64,000 nt of DNA from Xanthobacteraceae bacterium 501b (GTDB taxonomy: Bacteria > Pseudomonadota > Alphaproteobacteria > Rhizobiales > Xanthobacteraceae): the NCBI GenBank assembly GCA_000378025.1, contig KB899087.1, positions 248,001 to 312,000 of the forward strand, given 5' to 3'. The notes under the pieces were generated by a model that saw only the letters and a program-made list of their open reading frames with translations, was not told the origin of the DNA and searched no databases. A program made the translations under genes and the position numbers. This document shows positions 16,312-23,640 of this stretch, in pieces (the stretch's first letter is position 1; every line of letters starts with the position of its first letter).

Positions 16312-16648
16312 GACTTCTCCTGATTCAGACGACAAGCTCGACCCTGCGGCCGAGCGGGTGCTGCGCCGGATGCGCCGCTTCGCCGCCTTCTCGGGGCTTA
16401 TCATGCTTCTGGGCTTTCTCGCCGTCTTCGGTGCCATCGGATACAAGCTGATGAGCGGCAGGAAAAGCACCCCGGCTGAAATCGCCGGCACGATCCAGCT
16501 GCCAAAGGGTGCTGAGGTGCGGGCCGCGGTCGTTTCCGGAGATCTCATTGCGGTGACCGTAGCGCGCGAGGGGCGTGTCGAAACGCATCTGTTCGATCTG
16601 GAAACCCGAGCGCCACGCGGCGTGCTCGGCTTCGCCAGCGCGCCCTGA
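16310..16648 (+). CDS. DUF6476-like single-helix membrane protein
   Basis: A 112-residue protein with an acidic start, a basic stretch (RVLRRMRRF), one membrane helix (about 28-48, 'SGLIMLLGFLAVFGAIGYKLM') and a soluble C-terminal domain ('IQLPKGAEVRAAVVSGDLIAVTVAREGRVETHLFDLETRAPRG'). This layout fits the DUF6476 family of alphaproteobacteria, function unknown. Its ATG (16310-16312) overlaps the opposing RluA-family start in the tetranucleotide CATG. No clear ribosome site precedes it, so it may be leaderless. Confidence 0.7.
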   Translation: MTSPDSDDKLDPAAERVLRRMRRFAAFSGLIMLLGFLAVFGAIGYKLMSGRKSTPAEIAGTIQLPKGAEVRAAVVSGDLIAVTVAREGRVETHLFDLETRAPRGVLGFASAP

Positions 16649-16759
16649 GCGCAGCCATGGAGGGCTGTTCTGCACAGTGCCGGTGGAAAAACCGCGCCCA
16701 CCCGGCCATGGCGCTTGATCACGCGGTCAAACCGCTCTATGAGACCGGCCTGCCTAGAT

Positions 16760-16834
16760 GCGCCCATCGTCTAGCGGTTAGGACGTCGCCCTCTCACGGC
16801 GAAAACCGGGGTTCGATTCCCCGTGGGCGCGCCA
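16760..16834 (+). tRNA. tRNA-Glu (anticodon CTC)
   Basis: A 75-base cloverleaf. The acceptor stem GCGCCCA pairs with TGGGCGC, the D-arm region is TCGTCTAGCGGTTAGGA, and the anticodon stem CGCC/GGCG encloses the loop CTCTCAC (anticodon CTC, reading GAG). The T arm is CCGGGGTTCGATTCCCCG. The 3' CCA is encoded. Confidence 0.97.
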
Positions 16835-17327
16835 GCAATTCAAGGGGTTAAGCCCCTGCTGGCTGCGGAAAATCAAAACGTACGAAAATATGCGGAATAG
16901 GTGCTCCCATGCTTATCGAAGCCATGGCGAGCTTCCGGGCGCTTCGAACAGAAAAAAGGCGGAGGGCCTTCCGGCTGTTGCCTTTGTTGGAAGCGGAAGC
17001 CTGACTCAGTCGTCATCCTCTTCGTCAGGCCGGTTGGCGACGACGGGTATGGCGCTGTCCAGGATTCGTCGGATCAGCAGTTCAAGCGGGTTCTCAGCGT
17101 CACCCTTTAGTCTGGCCTTGTCGTTGAACAGACCGAGGTGAGCCGCCCGCTGATCTCCTTGTTCAGTGTTGTCGGCTGCTACTTTGTTTCCGAACCTTCC
17201 ATCATGCCGGGGCGGGACGGGCCCTCTCGGCAACGGCCATGACACGAGAGGACCACGCTACAGCCTCGGTCGGGCAGGGACACCGCGCGTTGCAGCGCTT
17301 CCTGATAGCCGGCAGGGCAAATCATCT
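16835..17327. other. Gene-poor stretch downstream of tRNA-Glu
   Basis: About 490 bases with no convincing gene. Directly after the tRNA is a two-part inverted repeat (CCAGCA...GGGG-TTAAG-CCCC-TGCTGG, 16832-16862). The following bases are richer in A and T than the neighbours. Several short frames overlap and interrupt one another, as in decayed coding DNA. Downstream flanks of tRNA genes are frequent integration sites, but no integrase remnant could be recognised. Confidence 0.45.
17006..17245 (-). CDS. Possible small or residual ORF
   Basis: A 79-residue frame whose second half looks protein-like ('NPLELLIRRILDSAIPVVANRPDEEDDD') with an acidic tail. The first half is low in family character. 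It could be a relic of a lost element near tRNA-Glu or a chance frame. I do not recognise it. Confidence 0.2.
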   Translation of the reverse strand: MSWPLPRGPVPPRHDGRFGNKVAADNTEQGDQRAAHLGLFNDKARLKGDAENPLELLIRRILDSAIPVVANRPDEEDDD

Positions 17328-17378
17328 CGATCAGCCGCCACCGTGCGACGGGCCGCGTCGCACGGTGGCGGCTGATCG
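17328..17378. repeat. Perfect 23-bp inverted repeat, likely terminator hairpin
   Basis: The arms 17328-17350 and 17356-17378 are exact reverse complements (CGATCAGCCGCCACCGTGC... on the left) with the 5-base loop GGCCG. It lies 10 bases beyond the stop of the ThDP decarboxylase gene, so it probably ends that minus-strand operon, although no U run follows on that strand. Confidence 0.8.
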
Positions 17379-17387
17379 GCCCGTCAG

Positions 17388-18989
17388 TCAGGCGGTGGCG
17401 CCGCGCGTCCGAATCTGGTGAATCTCGATCAGGCTCGGCCCGTTGCGCTCCTTGGCCGCGGTTAGGGCCGCCGCAAGCTCGCTTACATCCGAAAGGCGGA
17501 GCGCAGGCACGCCATAGGCCCCGGCCATGGCGAGGAAATCCGGCGGCGAGGGCTTCACGCCCTCCGGGGTGATGCCGTTCGAGACCATGTAGGTCTCGAT
17601 CTCCTGATAGCCGTCATTGTTCCACACGAGGAAGATCACCCGTGTCCCGGCATCGACCGCCGAGCCGATTTCGGCGAGGGAGAACTGGAACCCGCCATCG
17701 CCGGTGAGGCAGACGACCGGACGCTCCGGCGCGCCGAGCGCCGCGCCGATGGCGGCGGGCGGGCCATAGCCCAGCGCGCCGAAGCCCGTGGCGGCATTGA
17801 ACCAGGCGCGCGGGCGGCCGAGATCGAGGTAGAGATTGCCGGCATAGACGGCCTGGGTGGAATCCCCGACCACGAGCGCATCCGGCAGCGCGGCGTAGAT
17901 CGCCTCGATCACGCCGATTTCGGTGCGGATCTTCGGCGTCAGTTCCTGCCAGGCCGCCTCGCGCGTCGCCGCCGCCCGCGCCGCGCCATCGCCGCTGCGG
18001 GCGGTGACAAGCGGGATGAGACCATCGACCGCCGCTTCCACCGTCGACAGCATGGGAAGGTCGGCGCGCGGCGCGCGCGCGAGCTGGAGCGGGTCGATGT
18101 CGACGCGCACGAAACGGGCGAGCGGCGGGAACCGGCCGTCGTCATACATGTCGTAATCGGTCTGGCCCATTTCGGTGCCGAGCCCGATGACGAGATCCGC
18201 CTCGGCGATGAGCCGGCGGACCGCCGCGAGGCTCGGGCTCGCCGGCACGCGCAAGGGATGGCCGGCCAGCAGACCGCGCGCATTGACCGTCATGACCACG
18301 GGCGCGTCGATCTTTTCCGCCAGCGCTTCGACCGCGCCCGCCGCCGCGACGGCGCCGCCGCCGCACATCAGCACGATGCGACGGGCCTCACCGCACAGGG
18401 CGGCCACCTGGTGCAGCGTCGCAGGGGCCGGGCCGGGCCGGGCGGGCACCGTGGCTTTAGCGATGATCTCGCCGGCCGGCAGCGGCATCACATCGGTCGG
18501 TATCTCGACATGCACCGGCCCGGGCCGCGCCGAGCCCATGACGGCGAAAGCCTGCGCCACCACGGAGGCGAGGTCCGCTGGATCGTTCAGCGTCCAGGAC
18601 GCGGCGGCGAAGCTCTTCATCAACGCCGCCTGATCGGGCAATTCGTGCAGGCAGCCGAGGCCCTGGCCGAGCGAGGAGCGCCGGTTGACACCGGAAATGA
18701 CCAGCATGGGCACGGAATCCTGCCGTGCCTGCGCCATGGCGGTGATGGTGTTGGTGAGCCCCGGCCCGGTGATGACAAGCGCCACGCCCGGCTTGCCGGT
18801 GACGCGGGCATAGCCATCGGCCATGAAGCCCGCGCCCTGCTCATGGCGCGGGGTGATGTGGCGGATCGTCGAGCCGGCGAGCCCGCGATAGAGCTCGACC
18901 GTGTGGACGCCGGGAATACCGAACACCACCTCGACCCCATTGGCTTGCAGGAGGTCGATCAGCGCCTCCCCGACCGTCTTCACGCCCAT
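17388..18989 (-). CDS. ThDP-dependent decarboxylase (2-ketoarginine decarboxylase-like)
   Basis: A 533-residue enzyme of the acetolactate synthase/benzoylformate decarboxylase family. It has the catalytic Glu E50 ('ITPRHEQGAGFMADGYAR'), a central domain, and the ThDP-Mg motif from 'GDGGFQFS' to 'NNDGYQEI'. Next to an arginine-type aminotransferase it best fits AruI (5-guanidino-2-oxopentanoate decarboxylase), which makes 4-guanidinobutanal from 2-ketoarginine. It starts 46 bases after the aminotransferase gene and is the last gene of the minus-strand operon. Other 2-oxo acid decarboxylases or a carboligase remain possible; the specificity is inferred from context. Confidence 0.75.
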   Translation of the reverse strand: MGVKTVGEALIDLLQANGVEVVFGIPGVHTVELYRGLAGSTIRHITPRHEQGAGFMADGYARVTGKPGVALVITGPGLTNTITAMAQARQDSVPMLVISGVNRRSSLGQGLGCLHELPDQAALMKSFAAASWTLNDPADLASVVAQAFAVMGSARPGPVHVEIPTDVMPLPAGEIIAKATVPARPGPAPATLHQVAALCGEARRIVLMCGGGAVAAAGAVEALAEKIDAPVVMTVNARGLLAGHPLRVPASPSLAAVRRLIAEADLVIGLGTEMGQTDYDMYDDGRFPPLARFVRVDIDPLQLARAPRADLPMLSTVEAAVDGLIPLVTARSGDGAARAAATREAAWQELTPKIRTEIGVIEAIYAALPDALVVGDSTQAVYAGNLYLDLGRPRAWFNAATGFGALGYGPPAAIGAALGAPERPVVCLTGDGGFQFSLAEIGSAVDAGTRVIFLVWNNDGYQEIETYMVSNGITPEGVKPSPPDFLAMAGAYGVPALRLSDVSELAAALTAAKERNGPSLIEIHQIRTRGATA

Positions 18990-19035
18990 GCCTGTTCTCC
19001 AGATTCGCCATGTCGCCGCTGCCGCCCGCTTGCTC

Positions 19036-20226
19036 CTAGGCCCGCCGTGCCCTTCTCAGTCCCGAGCGCGCGGCCAGTGCCGCCATGCGCCGGCACGCTT
19101 CTTCAATCCTGTCGTCCGGCACAGTCAGGCTGAGGCGAACGAAATCGTTTCCGCCGGCGCCGAACGAAGAGCCCGGCATCACCGCGACCTCCTCTTCATC
19201 GAGCAGGGCCCAGGCAAAGTCCTCGCCACTCATGCCGGTGCCGCTGACATCGATGACGATGAACATGCCGGCCTCGGGCGGGAAGGGCACCAGCCCCGGC
19301 GCGCCCGCCAGCGCGGCGAGGATGAGGTCGACGCGCCGGCGATAGGAGCGGCGCATGATTTCCGACGTGTCGACGGAGTTGTCGAGCGCATAGGCGGTCA
19401 TGTCGGCGATGAAGGGCTGCTGCCCGAACAGCATGGTCTCGGAAACAGACAGCAGCCGGGCGCACAGTTCCGCCGGCCCGATCGCCCAGCCGCTGCGGAA
19501 GCCCGGCGCGGCGTGCGACTTCGAGATGGAGGAGCAGGCGATGGTGCGCTCGGCCAGCGCGGGAATGTCGAAGGGCGAGGCGAAGCGGCCCGCAAAGATT
19601 AGTTCCTCATAGACCTCGTCGGAGACGATCCAGAGGTCGTGGCGGCGGCACACCTCGCCGATCGCGGCGAGCTCCTCGGCGGTCAGCACCGCGCCGGTCG
19701 GGTTGTGCGGCGTGTTGAGCAGAAGAACGCGACATTGTGGTGTAATCGCCCGCTCAAGGTCCTCGGCCTGCATGTGGAAGCCCTTTTCCGGGCGCAGCGG
19801 CACGGGGATCATTTCGGCGCCGGTGGCGCGGACGACGCCCTCATAGGTAGCGTAGAGCGGATCGCCCACCAGCACTGCGTCGCCTGTCTCGACAAGGCCG
19901 AGCATGACGGCGAAAAGCGCCGTCTGCGTGCCGGGGAAGCACAGCACATTCTCAGCCGTGACACCGGGCCGGCGCGCGGAATATTTGCGCACCAGCGCGT
20001 CGACGACAGTCGGCTCGCCGCGTCCGTTCGAATAGCGGTGGCGGCCGGCGGCCATGGAGCGGGTGGCCTCGGCGATCAGCCGTTCATGCGGCGGAAGATC
20101 GGGCTCGCCGATCGTCAGCTCGATGATCGGCAGCCCCTTTTCCTTGCGACGGCGTGCCTCAACATGCACCGCCCACTTCTCGGAGCCGAGGCGAGCCAGC
20201 CTATCGGTGATGGATGCGTAGCGCAT
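19036..20226 (-). CDS. PLP-dependent class I aminotransferase (arginine:pyruvate-like)
   Basis: A 396-residue fold-type I aminotransferase. PLP lysine K236 lies in 'SSISKSHAAPGFRSGW', with N175 ('NTPHNPTG') and D203 ('VSDEVYEEL'). The N-terminus and the 'PHNPTGA..T..EL' region resemble AruH, the arginine:pyruvate transaminase that works with AruI. It would convert L-arginine, or a similar amino acid, to its 2-oxo acid. Its start overlaps the 3' end of the TetR gene by 26 bases, showing tight co-expression. Substrate assignment is inference. Confidence 0.75.
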   Translation of the reverse strand: MRYASITDRLARLGSEKWAVHVEARRRKEKGLPIIELTIGEPDLPPHERLIAEATRSMAAGRHRYSNGRGEPTVVDALVRKYSARRPGVTAENVLCFPGTQTALFAVMLGLVETGDAVLVGDPLYATYEGVVRATGAEMIPVPLRPEKGFHMQAEDLERAITPQCRVLLLNTPHNPTGAVLTAEELAAIGEVCRRHDLWIVSDEVYEELIFAGRFASPFDIPALAERTIACSSISKSHAAPGFRSGWAIGPAELCARLLSVSETMLFGQQPFIADMTAYALDNSVDTSEIMRRSYRRRVDLILAALAGAPGLVPFPPEAGMFIVIDVSGTGMSGEDFAWALLDEEEVAVMPGSSFGAGGNDFVRLSLTVPDDRIEEACRRMAALAARSGLRRARRA

Positions 20227-20872
20227 CGCGGTACTCCCGGTCCATGTCGGTTGAAGTTGGCGCCTTGATCGGATGACCGATCAACGCCTCGATGGAGGAG
20301 AAGGCGATCGCGACCAACTCGCCCTCGCCGAAGAGTTCACCGGCGAGGCAGCCTTCAAGCCATAGGCCGTCGAGGATGCCGTTCATGGCGATGGCAAGCG
20401 TTCGGTCGCGCACCGGATCGGCCGCCACGCCTCTGGCTACGAAGAAATCGGCCAAAAGCTGCTCAAGCTCCTGCCGGAAGCTCAGGTAGCCCTCGCGGTG
20501 GATTGCCGCGAGAGCCGGATCGACGCTGACCCGGCTGATGAACGCGGCCCAGAGCGACAGGCTGCGGCTGTTGGCAACCGGCTCGGTCAGGTTGACGAAG
20601 ATGAAGCTGGAGAGACGCTCCTCCGGCGTGCCGTCCAGGTTCTTCGCCTTCTCTGTCAGCCGGGCAATGAGCACCTTGTAGGCTTCCTGGAGGATCACCT
20701 CCTTCGACGCGAAGTAGTGCCGGATCAGGCCTGCCGTCACGCCGGCCTTGTCGGCGATCTGCCGCACGGTTGCGCCCTGCAGCCCGGCTTCGGCGATGCA
20801 GTCGAGTGTCGCCTCGATGAGGTCGTGACGCCGCTCGGCCTCGGTGGCCCTATGGAAGTCCCGGCGGCTCAT
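20201..20872 (-). CDS. TetR/BetI-like transcriptional regulator
   Basis: A 223-residue repressor-type protein. The N-terminal helix-turn-helix is 'GLQGATVRQIADKAGVTAGLIRHYFASKEVILQEAY', followed by an effector domain with BetI-like spacing ('WAAFISRVSVDPALAAIHREGYLSFRQELEQLL'). The ATG ending at 20872 overlaps the preceding DDAH stop (ATGA). Its own end overlaps the aminotransferase start. It is therefore embedded in the operon it probably controls. The best operator candidate is the 20-bp palindrome at 21768-21787. Confidence 0.85.
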   Translation of the reverse strand: MSRRDFHRATEAERRHDLIEATLDCIAEAGLQGATVRQIADKAGVTAGLIRHYFASKEVILQEAYKVLIARLTEKAKNLDGTPEERLSSFIFVNLTEPVANSRSLSLWAAFISRVSVDPALAAIHREGYLSFRQELEQLLADFFVARGVAADPVRDRTLAIAMNGILDGLWLEGCLAGELFGEGELVAIAFSSIEALIGHPIKAPTSTDMDREYRDALRIHHR

Positions 20873-21747
20873 GCCGCGCGACGCAGCACGGGCCGCGTCA
20901 GGCAGGTCGGGCCGCCCTCGCAGGCAATGCACAGTGCATCTGCGGCGAAGGTCGAGACGGTGCAACCGGCGGCCTCCATGGCGGCCTTAGTCGCGGGGAA
21001 GCCCTCGACCATAATCACCTCGTTCGGCCGGGTGGGCAGCACGTTCAGCGACAGGCCGTTGCTGGCGTGGAACTCGTTGGCCGGCGCCTCGATCAGGCGG
21101 ATGCCGCGCTTCTTCAGAAGCTGGTAGAACGCCGCCGGCAGCAGCGGCGCGAAGACGAGCGCGAGGTCGTCGGCCAGCGGGCTGATGATGCTCATGAGAT
21201 GCAGGCAGGCCTCTTCCCCCTGCCAGAGCGGCAGGTCGAAGCCTAGCACGGCGACGCCGTGGGGAGCGAGGAGCGCGCCCAGCTGGTCGATGCCCTCCTG
21301 ATTGGTCCGCACGCCGCGCCCGACGATGAGGGTGACCGCATCGAGCCACACGCAATCGCCGCCCTCCACCGTGCCGGGGGCTTCGATGCGCCCGAGGATC
21401 GGGATCTGCCGCTCGGCATAGGCCTTTTCGTGCAGCGCAGGCTCCCCGGCGCGCAGCGGCTTGCCCATGCGCAGAATGATCGCGCCATGGTCCGACATCA
21501 GCGACGGATCATGGGTGAACATGGCGTCGGCCAGACCGTCGCCCTCGTCGTCCAGCCAGAGGATCTCGGTGCCGGACTGCTCGACTAGGCGAGCGAACTC
21601 ACCATACTGGCGGACCGCTTTCGGGCCGTCGAAGGTCGGGCCGTAATGCCACTGCGCCGCGTCCGCCTGCATCAGGCTGGGGCCGGGCCGGCGCATCAAG
21701 ACGCGCTGCAACGGCGCCGACATATCCTGAGACCCGAAAGCGGACAT
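20869..21747 (-). CDS. DDAH / arginine deiminase superfamily hydrolase
   Basis: A 292-residue guanidino-group-modifying enzyme. Probable catalytic residues are C282 ('CEGGPTCLTRP'), H183 ('ACLHLMSIISP') and the acidic pair E128/D131 ('TVEGGDCVWL'), with D80 in 'MFTHDP'. This is the pattern of dimethylarginine dimethylaminohydrolases and related amidinohydrolases. A DDAH would release citrulline and mono- or dimethylamine from N-methylated arginines. The ATG ending at 21747 follows AAAGAGGTAGCAT. It is the first gene of the leftward operon, opposite a HisPJQM-type importer. Confidence 0.8.
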   Translation of the reverse strand: MSAFGSQDMSAPLQRVLMRRPGPSLMQADAAQWHYGPTFDGPKAVRQYGEFARLVEQSGTEILWLDDEGDGLADAMFTHDPSLMSDHGAIILRMGKPLRAGEPALHEKAYAERQIPILGRIEAPGTVEGGDCVWLDAVTLIVGRGVRTNQEGIDQLGALLAPHGVAVLGFDLPLWQGEEACLHLMSIISPLADDLALVFAPLLPAAFYQLLKKRGIRLIEAPANEFHASNGLSLNVLPTRPNEVIMVEGFPATKAAMEAAGCTVSTFAADALCIACEGGPTCLTRPVLRRAA

Positions 21748-21767
21748 ATGCTACCTCTTTCACCAGA

Positions 21768-21787
21768 AGTGCCAAAATTTTGGCACT
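21768..21787. promoter_or_regulatory. 20-bp perfect palindrome, candidate TetR operator
   Basis: AGTGCCAAAA followed by its exact reverse complement TTTTGGCACT lies 21 bases upstream of the DDAH start, inside the divergent intergenic region. Size, symmetry and position suit a TetR-family operator controlling one or both directions. Confidence 0.6.
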
Positions 21788-21949
21788 GCACAAAAACATC
21801 GCCGGTGCATTTGTTATACGCTTGAATAACTGCAAGGGAAAGTGCACGTTTAGCTTGTGAGATGGGTGCGAGGGTCTGCGGCCCGCCATTTGCGTCAAGA
21901 TTTCCGGCGTATGGTTGGCGGCGGAGTCGGCAGGGATGAGGGAGACGGC

Positions 21950-21997
21950 ATGAGCCAGATGCCTTGGTGTCAGCCTCCGGAGGCGCCCATCCGATGA
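21950..21997 (+). CDS. Short leader ORF coupled to the ABC ATPase
   Basis: A 15-codon frame (MSQMPWCQPPEAPIR) with GGGAG upstream. Its TGA overlaps the ATG of the importer ATPase in an ATGA. A still shorter frame (21936-21953, MRETA) overlaps its start in the same way. It may couple translation or act as a leader peptide; it may also be chance. Confidence 0.35.
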   Translation: MSQMPWCQPPEAPIR

Positions 21998-22767
21998 CGG
22001 AGCGCGCCGAAGCCATCGCCGTTCGCGACCTGTGCAAGCGCTTCGGTGCGCTGGAGGTCCTCAAGGGCATCTCGCTCACGGCGCGCGAAGGCGAGGTCAT
22101 CGCCATCATCGGCGGCTCCGGCTCCGGCAAATCCACCTTCCTGCGCTGCATCAACATGCTGGAAGTGCCGAGCAGCGGTTCGGTGGCGATCCGTGGCGAG
22201 GAGATCGCCCTGCGCTCCGACCGCCGTGGTGGCCTTGTTCCGTCGGATCGCAGGCAGGTGCAGCGCCTGCGCGCCCGCCTCGGCATGGTGTTCCAGAGTT
22301 TCAACCTCTGGCAGCACATGACCATTATTCAGAATGTCATCGAGGCACCGATGCACGTGCTCGGCGTGCCGAGGGCCGAGGCGATCGAGCGCGGCGAGGC
22401 GCTGCTGCGGCGCGTCGGCCTGTTCGACAAGCGCGACGTCTACCCGGCCTTCCTCTCCGGCGGCCAGCAGCAGCGCGCGGCCATTGCGCGGGCGCTGGCG
22501 ATCCAGCCGCATGCGATGCTGTTCGACGAGCCGACCTCCGCCCTCGACCCCGAGCTGGTCGGCGAGGTTCTGGGGGTCATCGGCGATCTGGCGAAAGAGC
22601 AGCGCACGATGATTCTCGTCACGCACGAGATGAAGTTTGCTCGCGACGTCGCCAGCCACATTGTGTTCCTCGCCCACGGCGTGATCGAGGAACAAGGACC
22701 GCCGGAGCAGATTTTCGGCGACCCGAAGTCGGAGCTGCTGAAGAAGTTCATCAGTTCCAGCCACTGA
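21994..22767 (+). CDS. Polar amino-acid ABC transporter ATP-binding protein (HisP/GlnQ type)
   Basis: A 257-residue ATPase. It has Walker A 'GGSGSGKST', Q-loop 'MVFQSFNLW', signature 'LSGGQQQRAAIARAL', Walker B 'AMLFDEPTSALDPELV' and switch 'THEMKFARDVASH'. The insertion 'IALRSDRRGGLVPSDRRQVQRLR' between Walker A and the Q-loop is typical of the HisP/OccP branch that imports basic amino acids and opines. The ATG at 21994 has GGAGG 10 bases upstream. It opens the rightward importer operon, back to back with the DDAH operon. Confidence 0.9.
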   Translation: MTERAEAIAVRDLCKRFGALEVLKGISLTAREGEVIAIIGGSGSGKSTFLRCINMLEVPSSGSVAIRGEEIALRSDRRGGLVPSDRRQVQRLRARLGMVFQSFNLWQHMTIIQNVIEAPMHVLGVPRAEAIERGEALLRRVGLFDKRDVYPAFLSGGQQQRAAIARALAIQPHAMLFDEPTSALDPELVGEVLGVIGDLAKEQRTMILVTHEMKFARDVASHIVFLAHGVIEEQGPPEQIFGDPKSELLKKFISSSH

Positions 22768-22795
22768 AAAAGCCCGGGAACCAGAGGGGAAAACC

Positions 22796-23578
22796 ATGAA
22801 ACACGCATTCAGGACGATGATTGCCGCCGCCGTCATCGGCATTGCCGGCGCCTGTGGCGCGGCCGCCGAACCGCTCAAGGTCGGCTTCGCCGCCGAGCCC
22901 TATCCGCCCTTCGCCTCGCCTGACGCCGCCGGCAAGTGGGAAGGCTGGGAAGTCGAGTTCATGCAGGCCATGTGCAAGCAGGCCAAGCTTGAATGTGTCA
23001 TCACCCCGGTCGCGTGGGATGGCATCATACCGGCGCTAACGTCGAAGAAGATCGACATGATCGTCGGCTCGATGTCGATCACGCCGGAGCGCCTGAAGAC
23101 GATCGACTTCTCCGACAAGTACTACAACACGCCTACCGGCGTGATCGGCCCGAAGAGCGAGAAATTCGCGGCAACGCCGGAAGGTCTCAAGGGCAAGACC
23201 ATCGGCGTTCAGGTCGCCACCATCCACCAGGACTACGCCAACAAGTATTTCGGCGGTGCGGGCGCGACCGTGAAGGAATACCAGACGCAGGACGAGGCAA
23301 ATGCCGATCTCGCCGCCGGCCGCCTGGACGCGGTGCAGGCCGATGCGATTGCGCTCGATGCCTTCCTGAAGTCCGACCAGGGCAAGCAGTGCTGCGACCT
23401 GAAGGGCAATGTGAAGGATGATCCGGAAATCCTCGGTGCCGGCGTGGGCGTTGGCCTGCGCAAGGGCGAGACCGAGCTGAAGAACAAGATCAACGCCGCG
23501 ATCAAGGCGATCCGTGCCGACGGCACCTATGACGCCTTCTCGAAGAAGTACTTCGACTTCGACGTCTATGGCGGCTGA
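22796..23578 (+). CDS. Periplasmic amino-acid-binding protein (HisJ/ArgT type)
   Basis: A 260-residue solute-binding protein with a signal peptide ending near residue 25 ('GACGAAAEPLKVGF'). Family segments include 'YPPFASPDAAGKWEGWEVEFMQAMCKQ', 'MIVGSMSITPERLKTIDFSDKYYNTPTGVIGPK' and 'GKTIGVQVATIHQDYANKYF'. These fit the lysine/arginine/ornithine-histidine-opine cluster. It delivers the ligand to the HisQM-like permeases that follow. With DDAH and AruHI-like enzymes upstream, arginine or a modified arginine is the leading ligand guess. A hairpin follows its stop. Confidence 0.9.
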   Translation: MKHAFRTMIAAAVIGIAGACGAAAEPLKVGFAAEPYPPFASPDAAGKWEGWEVEFMQAMCKQAKLECVITPVAWDGIIPALTSKKIDMIVGSMSITPERLKTIDFSDKYYNTPTGVIGPKSEKFAATPEGLKGKTIGVQVATIHQDYANKYFGGAGATVKEYQTQDEANADLAAGRLDAVQADAIALDAFLKSDQGKQCCDLKGNVKDDPEILGAGVGVGLRKGETELKNKINAAIKAIRADGTYDAFSKKYFDFDVYGG

Positions 23579-23580
23579 TC

Positions 23581-23605
23581 GCAGGCGGGCCGGGCCGGCG
23601 CCTGC
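23581..23605 (+). other. Hairpin after the binding-protein gene
   Basis: GCAGGCG / CGCCTGC arms (23581-23587/23599-23605) lie two bases beyond the binding-protein stop. Such structures often stabilise the upstream part of the mRNA or reduce read-through into the permease genes. Confidence 0.4.
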
Positions 23606-23640
23606 GCTGGCCCGTGCCTCCCCAAGGCTGGGAGGGCCCC

